Below are positions 18,753 through 27,220 of a stretch of 64,000 bases of DNA, one piece after another; position 1 is the first letter of the stretch; each line of letters begins with the position of its first letter. The DNA is taken from positions 806,001 through 870,000 of the forward strand of contig JAHBYX010000001.1 of assembly GCA_019635735.1 (NCBI GenBank). The letters run 5' to 3'. The stretch is from Mesorhizobium sp. (GTDB taxonomy: Bacteria; Pseudomonadota; Alphaproteobacteria; Rhizobiales; Rhizobiaceae). The notes beneath the pieces are model-generated. The model was not told where the DNA came from. It made no database searches and was given only the letters and a program-made list of their open reading frames with translations. Made by a program: the position numbers and the translations under genes.

Positions 18753-19190
18753 TTACACAATGTTCAGCGTCGCCACTGCGAGGACCACATAGCGCACTGT
18801 CTTGGCCAGGCCAACGAGAAGCGTGAAACTCCACAGCGGCTCGCGCAGCACGCCCGCGGCCACCGTTAGCGCGTCGCCGCCGATCGGCGCCCAGCTCAGC
18901 AGCAGGCTCCAGCGGCCCCAGCGATGATACCAGCGCGTGGCGCGGTCGAGCTGCGCCTGCGTGACGGGGAACCAGCGGCGGCCGGAAAAGCGGCTCACGC
19001 CCCTGCCCAGCGCCCAGTTCACCACCGCGCCCAACGTGTTGCCGAGGCTGGCGACAGCGACGAGCAGCACCGGATCCTGCGCGCCGGCCACAAGCAGTGC
19101 CACCAGGGCAGCCTCCGACTGCGCCGGCAGGATCGTCGCCGCCACGAAGGCGATCGCGAAAAGGCCGAGATAGGCGGAAAGGTCGGTCAT
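18753..19190 (-). CDS. yqaA: YqaA/DedA-like small membrane protein (VTT domain)
   Basis: The start is the ATG at 19190 (MTDLSAYLGLFAIAFVAATILPAQSEAALV), giving 145 residues. Earlier in-frame codons run through other genes. The family pattern is clear: FVAATILPAQSEAALVALL, then VASLGNTLGAVVNWALGR and, near the end, WAPIGGDALTVAAGVLREP. Three to four hydrophobic segments place it in the inner membrane. VTT/DedA relatives act as lipid (undecaprenyl phosphate or phosphatidylethanolamine) flippases or scramblases, but YqaA itself is not well defined. It is upstream of the polyprenyl synthase on the same strand with a ~110-base gap. Confidence 0.8.
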   Translation of the reverse strand: MTDLSAYLGLFAIAFVAATILPAQSEAALVALLVAGAQDPVLLVAVASLGNTLGAVVNWALGRGVSRFSGRRWFPVTQAQLDRATRWYHRWGRWSLLLSWAPIGGDALTVAAGVLREPLWSFTLLVGLAKTVRYVVLAVATLNIV

Positions 19191-19265
19191 GGCCCGATGC
19201 ACCATGCGCCCGGCCCGATTGCAACCCGCTCGCCGCTGCGCCAGAAGTGATGAAGGGAGGATGCC

Positions 19266-19619
19266 ATGCCGAAGCCCGAAAACGTCGACGCCTATCTCGC
19301 CGCGCAGCCCGAAGCGGCGCGCGAGGTGCTGCGGATCGTCAGGCAGGCGCTCCGCCGTGCACTCCCGGATGCGGAGGAGATTATCTCCTACCAGATCCCG
19401 GCCTACAGGCTGCCCCGCGGCACCGCCCTGTTCTTCGCCGGCTGGAAAAACCACTGGTCGCTCTATCCCGCCGGAAGGGAGCTCGTGGCCGCTTTCCGCG
19501 AGGAGCTCGAGCCCTACAAGGTCAACGAGAAGGGCACGATCCAGTTTCCGCTCGACCGGCCGGTGCCTGTCGACCTCGTCGAGCGCATCGCCGTCTACCG
19601 CCGGGAGGAACTGAAGTGA
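19266..19619 (+). CDS. DUF1801 / YdhG-like protein
   Basis: This is a 117-residue soluble protein. The segment VDAYLAAQPEAAREVLRIVRQALRRALPDAEEIISYQIPAYRL and the later ALFFAGWKNHWSLYPAG match the DUF1801 (YdhG) fold, related to the frataxin-like Fra of Bacillus. GTIQFPLDRPVPVDLVERI is the normal family ending. Some relatives are described as iron chaperones, but that cannot be assumed here. AGGGAGG lies 7 bases before the ATG, a strong ribosome-binding site. It heads a run of short same-strand genes that leads into the TrmN6-like methyltransferase. Confidence 0.85.
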   Translation: MPKPENVDAYLAAQPEAAREVLRIVRQALRRALPDAEEIISYQIPAYRLPRGTALFFAGWKNHWSLYPAGRELVAAFREELEPYKVNEKGTIQFPLDRPVPVDLVERIAVYRREELK

Positions 19620-19662
19620 GGCCGGCCCTTTACCTCGCACCGCCCACCTGCCACCCTTGGCC

Positions 19663-19887
19663 ATGATCGAACTCGTCCGCACCAACGATCCTGTCGTCAT
19701 CTCCTTCATCGAGGCGCTGCTGCGCGATGCGGGCATCGTCCATTTCGTCGCCGACCAGAACATGTCCGTCGCCGAAGGCTCGCTCGGCATCCTGGCGCGC
19801 CGGGTGATGGTGGACGAAGAGCGGCTGGAGGAAGCGCGCGTGCTGCTGAGCGACGCCGGCATCGCCGACGAGATCCGCAACGGCTAA
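19663..19887 (+). CDS. DUF2007 family protein
   Basis: The ATG at 19663 gives a 74-residue protein (MIELVRTNDPVVISFIEALLRDAGI). It matches the DUF2007 putative signal-transducing fold, a short alpha-beta domain that ends in VMVDEERLEEARVLLSDAGI. A TTG at 19657 is also in frame and possible. The family is often found next to tRNA or rRNA methyltransferases in Alphaproteobacteria, as here (the next gene starts 5 bases after its stop). No catalytic residues are evident; a regulatory or ligand-binding role is a guess. Confidence 0.8.
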   Translation: MIELVRTNDPVVISFIEALLRDAGIVHFVADQNMSVAEGSLGILARRVMVDEERLEEARVLLSDAGIADEIRNG

Positions 19888-19892
19888 GCGAC

Positions 19893-20675
19893 GTGGGGCG
19901 ACCAGACCTTCCCCCCGGCTACAGCATCGACGCGTTCCACCGCGGCGCCTTCCACCTCGTCCAGCCGGACGACGGCCACCGGGCCGGCATGGACGCGCTG
20001 GTGCTGGCCGCCGCTGTGCCGCCAATATTCGCCGGAACGCTGGCCGATCTCGGCGCCGGCGCCGGTGCTGCCGGTCTTGCCATGCTGGCCAGATGTCCAC
20101 AGGCACGCGCCACGCTGGTCGAACGTGAGCCGCGCATGATCGAGGCGGCGCGCCTGACCCTCGATCTGTCGGAGAATTCCGCGATCGCCGGCCGCGCGCA
20201 AATTCTCGCCGCCGACGTCGAGCTTTCGGGGCGCGAGCGGGTGGCGGCAGGCCTCGCCGACAACGCGTTCGACTTCGCCATCATGAACCCACCCTTCAAC
20301 GCGCCGGACGACCGCGCCACGAAGGACGATCTGCGGCGCAGCGCGCATGTGATGCGCGATGGCCTGATCGAGGCGTGGATCAAAACGGCGGCGGCGATCG
20401 TCAGGCCGGGCGGCTTCGTCGCGATCATCGCGCGGCCGGTGTCGCTGCCGGCGATCCTCGCCGCTTTCGACGGCCGGCTGGGCGGGGCGGAGATCGTACC
20501 GGTCCACCCGCGTCCCGACGCCGCCGCGATCCGCATCCTCGTGCGTGGCAAGCGCGGCTCCCGCGCGAAGCTGTCCCTGCTGCCGCCGCTCTTGCTGCAC
20601 GAGGCGCAAGGCCACGCGCTCTCGCCCTGCGCCGACGCCATCGTCAACGGGACCGGCGGGTTGTTCGAGCGCTGA
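19893..20675 (+). CDS. trmN6: tRNA1(Val) adenine-N6 methyltransferase (TrmN6-like)
   Basis: The GTG start at 19893 lies 5 bases after the DUF2007 stop and gives 260 residues. The Rossmann SAM-binding region is LADLGAGAGAAGLAMLARC (about 49-67). The N6-adenine methyltransferase motif IV is MNPPFN (about 130-135), characteristic of TrmN6/YfiC and HemK-like enzymes. The start region (DGHRAGMDALVLAAAVP) is also typical of TrmN6, which methylates A37 of tRNA1-Val in E. coli. tRNA specificity is inferred from the family, not seen. It is probably translationally coupled to the gene before it. Confidence 0.85.
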   Translation: MGRPDLPPGYSIDAFHRGAFHLVQPDDGHRAGMDALVLAAAVPPIFAGTLADLGAGAGAAGLAMLARCPQARATLVEREPRMIEAARLTLDLSENSAIAGRAQILAADVELSGRERVAAGLADNAFDFAIMNPPFNAPDDRATKDDLRRSAHVMRDGLIEAWIKTAAAIVRPGGFVAIIARPVSLPAILAAFDGRLGGAEIVPVHPRPDAAAIRILVRGKRGSRAKLSLLPPLLLHEAQGHALSPCADAIVNGTGGLFER

Positions 20676-20745
20676 ACCCGGTCCTTCGCGGCATTGCGCT
20701 TTTGCCGGCGCTCCCTACATCGGGAGAAACCGGAGTTTCCCGCCA

Positions 20746-21627
20746 GTGCTGAGCTTTCTCAAACGCCTGCTGCCTTCTTCCATGCGCTCCGACGTGGTGA
20801 CGATACCCGTCATCCGCCTGCAGGGCGCGATCATGGCCGGCGGGGGACAGCTGAGGCCCACCCTGTCGCTCGCCTCGACGGCCGGCGTCATCGAGAAGGC
20901 GTTCGCCTTCAAAAGCGCGCCGGCGGTGGCGATCTCGATCAACTCGCCCGGCGGCTCGCCGGTGCAGTCCCGTCTCATCTTCCAGCGCATCCGCGACCTG
21001 GCGCAGGAGAAGAACAAGCGCGTCATCGTCTTCGTCGAGGACGTCGCGGCCTCGGGCGGCTACATGATCGCGCTTGCCGGCGACGAGATCGTTGCGGACC
21101 CATCCTCCATCGTCGGCTCGATCGGCGTCGTATCCGCCTCCTTCGGCTTCCAGGACCTGTTGAAGAAGATCGGCGTCGAGCGCCGCGTGCATACGGCCGG
21201 CAAGAACAAGGCTGTCCTCGACCCCTTCCGCGAGGAGCGGCCCGAGGATGTCGAGCGGCTGAAGGCGCTGCAGCTCGAGGTCCACGACACGTTCATCGAC
21301 CTCGTCAAGGATCGTCGCGGCGTCAGGCTCGCCGACGATCCCGAGCTCTTCACCGGCCTGTTCTGGTCGGGCAAACGCGGGCTGGCGCTCGGACTCGTCG
21401 ATGCGCTGGGCGACATGCGCGGTTTCCTGCGGGCACGCTACGGCGACAAGGTCAGACTCAAGCTGGTGGCGCCGCAGCGCGGACTGCTCGGACGCCGGAT
21501 CGGGCTGATCGGCTCGCAACTTTTCACCGGCAGGCAAGACGACGCGGCCGATCTCGCCGCCTCGGCGGCGATGGGTGTCGCCGACGCGGCCGAACAGCGC
21601 GCGCTCTGGGCGCGGTTCGGTCTTTGA
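20746..21627 (+). CDS. S49 family serine peptidase (SppA-like)
   Basis: I chose the GTG at 20746, which gives 293 residues beginning VLSFLKRLLPSSMRSDVVTIPVIRL, the normal start for the short rhizobial SppA group. The ClpP-like core shows SINSPGGSPVQS near residue 65, the nucleophile Ser in AASGGYMIA (S103) and a catalytic Lys candidate in TAGKNKAVLDPF (about K153). SppA enzymes cut signal peptides and other peptides in the membrane. This one is short and lacks the N-terminal duplication and an obvious transmembrane segment, so it may be cytoplasmic and membrane-associated. The ribosome-binding site is poor. Confidence 0.87.
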   Translation: MLSFLKRLLPSSMRSDVVTIPVIRLQGAIMAGGGQLRPTLSLASTAGVIEKAFAFKSAPAVAISINSPGGSPVQSRLIFQRIRDLAQEKNKRVIVFVEDVAASGGYMIALAGDEIVADPSSIVGSIGVVSASFGFQDLLKKIGVERRVHTAGKNKAVLDPFREERPEDVERLKALQLEVHDTFIDLVKDRRGVRLADDPELFTGLFWSGKRGLALGLVDALGDMRGFLRARYGDKVRLKLVAPQRGLLGRRIGLIGSQLFTGRQDDAADLAASAAMGVADAAEQRALWARFGL

Positions 21628-21722
21628 TATGCCGCGAAAGGGGAATAGACTGTAATAATGAGCCGGCACCCCCGCCGGGACTTTCGACTGGATCTTGTCT
21701 GCGCTGAGGAGGCGCCAGGGAC

Positions 21723-21908
21723 ATGCCACAGCTGATACTGCTCGCCATCGTCGGCATCGTCGCCTATGTCGGCTATCGCGCCTTCATCCGCGAGGCCGAA
21801 CGCGTCTCCGCGCGCCTGCGCCGCGCCGAACAGGAAGCCAAGACCAAGGCGGCGGGCACGCTGGTCAAGGATCCCGCGACCGGCGAATACCGCGTCGCGA
21901 AGGACTGA
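21723..21908 (+). CDS. Small single-pass membrane protein
   Basis: The 61-residue protein has one N-terminal membrane helix (LILLAIVGIVAYVGYRAFI) followed by a charged helix rich in Arg, Glu and Ala, and ends with DPATGEYRVAKD. Similar small proteins are widespread in Alphaproteobacteria next to ispE, without known function. GAGGCG lies upstream of the ATG. The stop is 11 bases before ispE, so the two are very likely co-transcribed. The DPxTGEY ending resembles segments in other short envelope proteins. Confidence 0.7.
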   Translation: MPQLILLAIVGIVAYVGYRAFIREAERVSARLRRAEQEAKTKAAGTLVKDPATGEYRVAKD

Positions 21909-21919
21909 CCGCGCCCTTC

Positions 21920-22795
21920 ATGAATGAGCAGACGGTCGTCCTCGCGCCGGCGAAGATCAATCTTGCGCTGCATGTGACCGGCCGCCGGGCGGATGGCTAT
22001 CATCTCATCGACAGCCTCGTCGCGTTCACCCGCTTCGGCGACCGCGTGACGATGTCTCCGTCGGTCGCGGATCGTTTCGAGATGACGGGCCCCTATGCCG
22101 CCGGGCTTCCGGCGGACGACGGCAATCTCGCTGTGCGCGCGCTGAAGGCCATGCGCGCCGAATTCGGCCGCACCGAAACCATCTCGATCAGCCTCGAGAA
22201 GAACCTGCCGGTCGCCTCCGGTGTCGGCGGCGGATCGAGCGACGCGGCGGCGGTGATGCGCGGCCTGGCGAGGCTCTGGCGCCTCCCGGCCGATCCCGAA
22301 CGCCTGGCGCGGCTCGGCATCGGCCTCGGCGCCGACGTGCCGATGTGCCTCGCCGCCCGGCCGCTGCTGGCGCGCGGCATCGGCGACGAGATCACGCCCG
22401 TCGACGGTTTCCCCAGCCTCGGCATCGTGCTGGTCAATCCGGGCGTCGCCGTGTCGACCGCCGCCGTCTTCGCGGCCCTATCCAGCCGCGACAATCCTCC
22501 CCTGCCGCCGCTGCCTTCCCATCTCGATTTCCATACGCTCTGCAACTGGCTGGAGACCACCCGCAACGACCTGGAGGCGCCGGCGCGCGCGCTGGAGCCT
22601 GCCATCAACGGCGCGCTTTCCGCGCTGCGCAAGGCGGGCGCGCATGTCGTGCGCATGTCCGGCTCCGGCGCGACCTGTTTCGGCCTGTTCGAGAGCGGCA
22701 ACCTGGCCAAGCGCGCGGCGAGCGAGATCCGCAAGCGCAAGCCGGCCTGGTTCGTCGCGGCGACCCGCAACACCTCACAGGATGACGCCGCATGA
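21920..22795 (+). CDS. ispE: 4-diphosphocytidyl-2-C-methyl-D-erythritol kinase
   Basis: IspE phosphorylates CDP-methylerythritol in the MEP route to isoprenoids, which feeds the prenyl enzymes elsewhere in the window. The ATG at 21920 gives 291 residues starting MNEQTVVLAPAKINLALHV. PAKINLALHVTGRRADGYH is the family N-terminal signature, and LPVASGVGGGSSDAAAVMRGL is the GHMP-kinase ATP loop near residue 95. VRMSGSGATCFGLF near residue 245 is the third GHMP motif. The stop overlaps the moaB start (ATGA), so the two are translationally coupled. Confidence 0.95.
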   Translation: MNEQTVVLAPAKINLALHVTGRRADGYHLIDSLVAFTRFGDRVTMSPSVADRFEMTGPYAAGLPADDGNLAVRALKAMRAEFGRTETISISLEKNLPVASGVGGGSSDAAAVMRGLARLWRLPADPERLARLGIGLGADVPMCLAARPLLARGIGDEITPVDGFPSLGIVLVNPGVAVSTAAVFAALSSRDNPPLPPLPSHLDFHTLCNWLETTRNDLEAPARALEPAINGALSALRKAGAHVVRMSGSGATCFGLFESGNLAKRAASEIRKRKPAWFVAATRNTSQDDAA

Positions 22796-23343
22796 GCCGC
22801 ATCGACGAGACCCGCCCCTTCATTCCCGTCGGCATCGCCGTGCTGACGGTGTCGGACACGCGCACGCTGGCCGACGACAAGTCCGGCCAGACGCTCGCCG
22901 ACCGCGTCGCGCAAGCCGGCCACGTGCTGGTCGACCGCGCGATCGTCACCGACGACAAGGCGCTGATCGCCGAGAAGGTGCTGGGCTGGTCGAAGGACGA
23001 GCGCATCGACGTGGTCATCACCACCGGCGGCACCGGCTTCACCGGCCGCGACGTCACGCCGGAGGCGCTGGAACCGATCTTCGAGAAGCGCATGGACGGC
23101 TTCTCGGAAGTCTTCCACCGCATCTCCTACGACAAGATCGGCACCTCGACGATCCAGTCCCGCGCCACCGGCGGCGTCGTCAATGCCACCTTCGTCTTCG
23201 TCCTCCCCGGCTCCCCCGGCGCCTGCAAGGACGCCTGGGACGGCATCATCAAGGCCCAGCTCGACTACCGCCACATGCCCTGCAACTTCGTCGAGATCAT
23301 GCCGCGGCTCGACGAGCATCTGAGGCGGGGTGGAAAGGGGTAA
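22792..23343 (+). CDS. moaB: Molybdenum cofactor biosynthesis protein B
   Basis: This 183-residue protein of the MoaB/Mog (MPT adenylyltransferase-like) fold has IAVLTVSDTRTLADDKSG near residue 15, VVITTGGTGFTGRDVTPEA near 73 and FVLPGSPGACKDAW near 134. The TTGGTG segment binds the molybdopterin phosphate. MoaB either adenylates molybdopterin or, as in E. coli, has a minor role. The start overlaps the end of ispE by 4 bases. A repeat element lies between its stop and the convergent glycosyltransferase gene. Confidence 0.92.
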   Translation: MSRIDETRPFIPVGIAVLTVSDTRTLADDKSGQTLADRVAQAGHVLVDRAIVTDDKALIAEKVLGWSKDERIDVVITTGGTGFTGRDVTPEALEPIFEKRMDGFSEVFHRISYDKIGTSTIQSRATGGVVNATFVFVLPGSPGACKDAWDGIIKAQLDYRHMPCNFVEIMPRLDEHLRRGGKG

Positions 23344-23366
23344 GCTGCTCGCCCAACCTCTTCTTC

Positions 23367-23511
23367 GTCATCCCGGGCGCCGGAGGCGACCCGGGATCCA
23401 TTCTTCTCTCCGGTTACGCGCCGAAAACAGCTGCCTCTGCGGCATATCCGACAGCGCCCTTCTTCCAGCGATCAATAGATCCCGGATCGCCTTCGGCGTC
23501 CGGGATGACGT
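23367..23511. repeat. Nested palindromic repeat, family A copy 1
   Basis: It starts GTCATCCCGGGCGCC and ends TCCGGGATGAC. Inside are CCATTCTTCTCTCCGGTTACGC and GCGATCAATAGATCCCGG, conserved in four other copies in the window. Each end is a hairpin and the ends are partly complementary to each other. It fills the gap between the convergent moaB and glycosyltransferase genes. Confidence 0.85.
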
Positions 23512-23542
23512 CGGTGGGTGTAAGTCGACACCACGAAGCCCC

Positions 23543-24046
23543 CTACCTCTTCGGCGAGGCAATAATCTCCGCGGCGATCCGTTTGGTCGAGACGCGCGCG
23601 ACTGGGGCCAGGTCGGACGCCCCTTTCAGCAGACCGAGCGCCTGCCGCTTCGAGATCAGCAGGCCGTCCGCCAAGGGGCGCCTGGTCGAGAAGAAGCGCG
23701 CCAGGAAGCGCGGCCGGCCGATGCGGGAGCGGGTGAATCGCGCCGGCATGGTCATGCTCGTGATATGAAGCATCACCGCCTCGGTCCAGCCCTCCGTCAG
23801 CCGGGCCCCTGGCTCCAGCACCAGCAGCCAGTCGCCGCGCGCGTGGCGCAGACGCGCCGGGAGGTCGCCGTCCCCGACGAGCGTGCAGCCGGCATGATCC
23901 GCCACCAGCACCGTGTGGTCGGTCGAGCCGCCGTCGTGGACCAGCACCTCCCGCACGACGCCTTCGACCGAGCCCGCCACCAGCGAACCCAGCGTGCGCG
24001 CGAGCCCTTCCTCGTCATTGTGCGTCTCGATCAGCACCGTGAGCAT
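23543..24046 (-). CDS. Short family 2 glycosyltransferase-like protein
   Basis: The ATG at 24046 gives 167 residues, MLTVLIETHNDEEGLARTLGSLVAG. This is a GT-A nucleotide-sugar fold start with LIETHNDEEG, VLVHDGGSTDHT and GDWLLVLEPGARL. The last two mimic the DGGSxDxT and DxD regions, but the DxD aspartates are replaced (LEPG). It is only about half the length of normal GT2 enzymes and lacks the acceptor domain, ending in a basic segment (RPRFLARFFSTRRPL). It may be a diverged or regulatory GT2 relative rather than an active transferase. It is convergent with moaB. Confidence 0.7.
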   Translation of the reverse strand: MLTVLIETHNDEEGLARTLGSLVAGSVEGVVREVLVHDGGSTDHTVLVADHAGCTLVGDGDLPARLRHARGDWLLVLEPGARLTEGWTEAVMLHITSMTMPARFTRSRIGRPRFLARFFSTRRPLADGLLISKRQALGLLKGASDLAPVARVSTKRIAAEIIASPKR

Positions 24047-24234
24047 CCGGTCCGCATAGACCAAGATGGGGCCGGATTGAAGCGGTTCCCGTCGCGGCGT
24101 GCGCCAAAGCCGGCTCAAAGATCGATTGTGCGCCGCAGCACGCATTTGTTCTTGCTTCGTTCCGTTTCTCCAAATAGGAATAGTTTCATCGAACGGGCGA
24201 TTCGCACCGCCACCCAGGTCCGGGAAACGCAGCC

Positions 24235-25389
24235 ATGGAACAAATCCGCAGCGCCGATCTTGCAGCCTTCACGGAAGGAAGGGCTGCGATGGCCAATGCC
24301 ATCATCGACCAGAGCGGGATGCGGGTCGGCGACGAACGCCGCCGCGGCCGCGCATCCGGCATCAACCCGTCCGGCCGCTACGAGGCGCTGGCGCGTCACG
24401 CTTTCGACGACGGCTGGAGCTCGCTCGACGACCTGCCCGCGTTCAAGACCGAAGTTCAGGTGGAAAAGCCGCGCGCGATCATCACCCGCAACGAGTCGCC
24501 CGACATTTCGTTCGACCGCTCGATCAACCCCTATCGCGGCTGCGAGCACGGCTGCGTCTACTGCTTCGCCCGCCCGACACATGCCTATATGGGCCTGTCG
24601 GCAGGGCTCGACTTCGAGACGAAACTGTTCGCCAAGCCCGACGCGGCGCGGCTGCTGGAAAAGGAACTCTCCAAGGAGGGTTACCAGCCGCGCACGATCG
24701 CCATCGGCACCAACACCGACCCATACCAGCCGATCGAGAAGAAGTGGCGCATCATGCGCGAGATCCTCGAGGTGCTGGAGGCGTTCAACCACCCGGTCGG
24801 CATCGTCACCAAGTCGGCGCTGGTGATGCGCGACGCCGACATCCTCGGCCGCATGGCGGAGAAGGGCCTTGCCAAGGTGGCGCTGTCGGTCACCACGCTC
24901 GACGCGAAGCTGTCCAGGACCATGGAGCCGCGCGCGGCGACGCCGTCGCGGCGCCTGGAGACGCTGCGCACCCTTTCCCAGGCCGGCATTCCGGTTTCGG
25001 CCATGGTCGCGCCGGTCGTGCCCGGTCTCACCGACCACGAGATCGAGCGGATCCTCGAGTCGGTTGCGCATGCCGGTGCGAAGGAGGCGGGCTACATCAT
25101 CCTGCGCCTGCCGCTGGAGGTGAGCCCCGTGTTCAAGGAATGGCTGCTGCGCCACTATCCCGACCGCTACCGGCACGTGATGGCCCTGATCCGCTCCATG
25201 CGCGACGGCAAGGACTACGATTCGGAGTGGGGCAAGCGGATGAAGGGCACCGGCCCCTACGCCTGGCAGATCGGCCGGCGCTTCGAGATGACGGCCCGGC
25301 GGCTCGGCCTCAACATAGAGAAACGCAGCCTGCGCACTGACCTCTTCAGGGCACCCAGCGCCAGGGCGGAGCAATTGATGCTGCTCTGA
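24235..25389 (+). CDS. PA0069-family radical SAM protein
   Basis: This is a 384-residue radical SAM protein. The [4Fe-4S] cysteines are in [15 protein letters not shown] (C103, C107, C110), spaced CX3CX2C. The family segment [19 protein letters not shown] and [22 protein letters not shown] mark it as the PA0069 / Rv2578c group, related to spore photoproduct lyase. The first ~80 residues form the extra N-terminal region seen in this group. The reaction is not established; a DNA-repair link has been suggested from similarity to SplB. It starts 188 bases after the divergent glycosyltransferase start. Confidence 0.88.
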   Translation: MEQIRSADLAAFTEGRAAMANAIIDQSGMRVGDERRRGRASGINPSGRYEALARHAFDDGWSSLDDLPAFKTEVQVEKPRAIITRNESPDISFDRSINPYRGCEHGCVYCFARPTHAYMGLSAGLDFETKLFAKPDAARLLEKELSKEGYQPRTIAIGTNTDPYQPIEKKWRIMREILEVLEAFNHPVGIVTKSALVMRDADILGRMAEKGLAKVALSVTTLDAKLSRTMEPRAATPSRRLETLRTLSQAGIPVSAMVAPVVPGLTDHEIERILESVAHAGAKEAGYIILRLPLEVSPVFKEWLLRHYPDRYRHVMALIRSMRDGKDYDSEWGKRMKGTGPYAWQIGRRFEMTARRLGLNIEKRSLRTDLFRAPSARAEQLMLL

Positions 25390-25523
25390 CGGGGAACCCC
25401 AGCCTCACCCTTTCCCGTCCGTCGCTTTCCCCCCGCTCGCCTCGGACGGCGCCTTACCGGTCTCCCCCGCCCCGACCGGAAGGCCTTGCGGAGAATCGGG
25501 CGCGGTGCGAGTCTCGCCGCAAC

Positions 25524-26177
25524 ATGGCTCGCCCGCGTTCCGATTCTCCGCTTCTTTTCGACATCCCGGTGAAGCCCGACTTCAGCGTGGAGCAGCGCTC
25601 GCGCCGGCGCGGCGTGTGGCCGGTGGCCGGCACCGACGAGGCCGGACGCGGGCCGCTCGCCGGGCCGGTGGTCGCGGCCGCCGTGATCCTCGACCCGAAG
25701 GCCATCCCCGACGGTCTCGACGATTCCAAGCGCATGACGTTCGAAGCGCGGGAGAGCGTCTATCATTCCATCATCGGCTCGGCGATCTCGGTCGGCGTGG
25801 CTTCCGTCTGCGCGGTCTCGATCGACCGCAGCGACATCCGCAAGGCGAGTCTCGAGGCGATGCGGCGCGCGGTCGCCGCGCTCTCGCTGCCACCGCTGCT
25901 CGTGCTCGCCGACGGCCGCGACATCCCGCCCGGTCTCGCCTGCGAGGGCCGCGCACTGGTCAAGGGCGACCAGCGCTCGCAGTCGATCGCAGCCGCTTCG
26001 ATCGTCGCCAAGGTGACGCGCGACCGCATGCTGGCGCATTGCGGCACGATCCACCCAGGCTACGGCTTTGAACATCATGCCGGTTACGCCACGGAGGTCC
26101 ATTTCGCCGGCATCAACACCCACGGCCCCCTGCCCGGCCTGCACCGCATGACCTTTTCGCCGTTCAAGGCGGCGTAG
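25524..26177 (+). CDS. rnhB: Ribonuclease HII
   Basis: RNase HII cuts RNA-DNA junctions and single ribonucleotides in DNA. The 217-residue length is normal. The first metal-binding pair is in [21 protein letters not shown] (Asp-Glu near residue 36). The later acidic residues appear in LDDSKRMT and VLADGRDIP, and [17 protein letters not shown] is the conserved helix. [16 protein letters not shown] matches the C-terminal lid. The ATG at 25524 was preferred; earlier frames read from the radical SAM gene tail are unlikely. It ends just before a family A repeat. Confidence 0.95.
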   Translation: MARPRSDSPLLFDIPVKPDFSVEQRSRRRGVWPVAGTDEAGRGPLAGPVVAAAVILDPKAIPDGLDDSKRMTFEARESVYHSIIGSAISVGVASVCAVSIDRSDIRKASLEAMRRAVAALSLPPLLVLADGRDIPPGLACEGRALVKGDQRSQSIAAASIVAKVTRDRMLAHCGTIHPGYGFEHHAGYATEVHFAGINTHGPLPGLHRMTFSPFKAA

Positions 26178-26226
26178 GGGGCGTAGTCGGCATCCAGATC
26201 GTTCGCCTCCTCCGAACCCGACGGTC

Positions 26227-26357
26227 GTCATACCGGCGGCCGGAGGCCAGCCGGTATCCATTTCTCTCTCAGGTTACACGCCAAACCACCCGTCTCTGTG
26301 GTGTGATCGGCAGTGTCCTCCTGCCAGCGATCAATGGCATCCGGCGCACGGGAGGAC
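26227..26357. repeat. Nested palindromic repeat, family A copy 2
   Basis: It begins GTCATACCGGCGGCCGGAGG, contains the conserved CCATTTCTCTCTCAGGTTACACGCC and GCGATCAATGGCATCC, and ends near GGGAGGAC. It is slightly degenerate and shorter than the other copies. It lies between the rnhB end and the dihydrofolate-reductase-like gene end. Confidence 0.8.
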
Positions 26358-26379
26358 GGCCGTAGCAACACCCAGCAGG

Positions 26380-26928
26380 TCACCCTTTCGGCACATACCG
26401 CATCGCCACCGCGCCCGAAGCAAATTCCGTCCGCCCGATCAGCGTCAGGTCCAGATACCCCGACAGTCCCGCAAACAGCGCCGGCCCGTGCCCGGCAATG
26501 CGCGGATGCACGATGAATTCGTATTCGTCGATCAGCCCCAGCCTCGCCAGCGCCATGGGCAGCATCACGCCGCCGGTGAACAGCCCCCTGCCCGGCTCGG
26601 CCTTCAGCGTTCGGACCGCAGTCTCCAGGTCCCCACTCACGAGTTCCGCATTCCAGTCCGCCCGCTCCAGCGTGCTCGATACGACATACTTCCTCCCCGC
26701 GTCGATCGTCCGGGCGAACGGGTCGGTCCATTCCGGCCTTGCCTCCACCTGGACGGAAGGCCGGAACGCGGCCTCCATCATCTGATACGTCACCCGCCCG
26801 AAGATGAGCGCATCCGCCCGTTCGAGATTGGCGATCGCGTGTCGGTGCAGGCTCTCGTCGGCGATCCCCGCGCGGTGGTCGCAGCAGCCGTCGAGCGTGA
26901 TGTTGATGGAGTATCGGAGCGGGCGCAT
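26380..26928 (-). CDS. Dihydrofolate reductase family protein (RibD C-terminal fold)
   Basis: The ATG at 26928 (MRPLRYSINITLDGC) gives 182 residues; longer readings run through repeat DNA. The fold is that of RibD_C/DHFR-like reductases: DALIFGRVTYQMMEAAF near residue 40, KYVVSSTLERADWNAELVSGD near 77 and GLFTGGVMLPMALARLGLIDEYEFIVHPRIAGHG near 115, the last holding the NADPH loop. Such proteins use NAD(P)H, but the real substrate is generally unknown; they are not true folate reductases. The gene stands alone, flanked on both sides by family A repeats. Confidence 0.85.
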   Translation of the reverse strand: MRPLRYSINITLDGCCDHRAGIADESLHRHAIANLERADALIFGRVTYQMMEAAFRPSVQVEARPEWTDPFARTIDAGRKYVVSSTLERADWNAELVSGDLETAVRTLKAEPGRGLFTGGVMLPMALARLGLIDEYEFIVHPRIAGHGPALFAGLSGYLDLTLIGRTEFASGAVAMRYVPKG

Positions 26929-27004
26929 GGGAGAACGTGACATGGCTGGGATCGGAGTGAAAGCCTCGCGATTCAGGCAAGGGACACCTCCTGCCAACGC
27001 AACC

Positions 27005-27144
27005 GTCATACCGGAGGCCGAAGGCCATCCGGTATCCATTCTTCTCTCCGGTTACATACCGAAAACACCGAGTCGTCGCGGCATGGCTGGCGCATTTCCG
27101 CGAGCGCCAATGGGTCCCGGATGGCCTTCGGCCTCCGGGAAGAC
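27005..27144. repeat. Nested palindromic repeat, family A copy 3
   Basis: It runs from GTCATACCGGAGGCCGAAGG to CCTCCGGGAAGAC, with CCATTCTTCTCTCCGGTTACATACCG in the left half and a conserved CAATGGGTCCCGGATGGCC in the right half. It sits between the start of the DHFR-like gene and the ATP synthase terminator. Confidence 0.85.
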
Positions 27145-27160
27145 GAAGCGCAGGTGCACT

Positions 27161-27197
27161 AAAGACGAAAACGGCCCCGGACAACCGTCCAGGGCCG
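27161..27197 (-). terminator. Rho-independent terminator of the atp F0 operon
   Basis: On the minus strand the stem is CGGCCCTGGAC, loop GGTT, then GTCCGGGGCCG (27172-27197 on the plus strand). This is 11 pairs with one G-U wobble, followed by TTTTCGTCTTT. It lies 23 bases past the atpF stop, exactly where the operon should end. Confidence 0.85.
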
Positions 27198-27220
27198 CAA
27201 ATCGTTGAAGCGATAATGGC

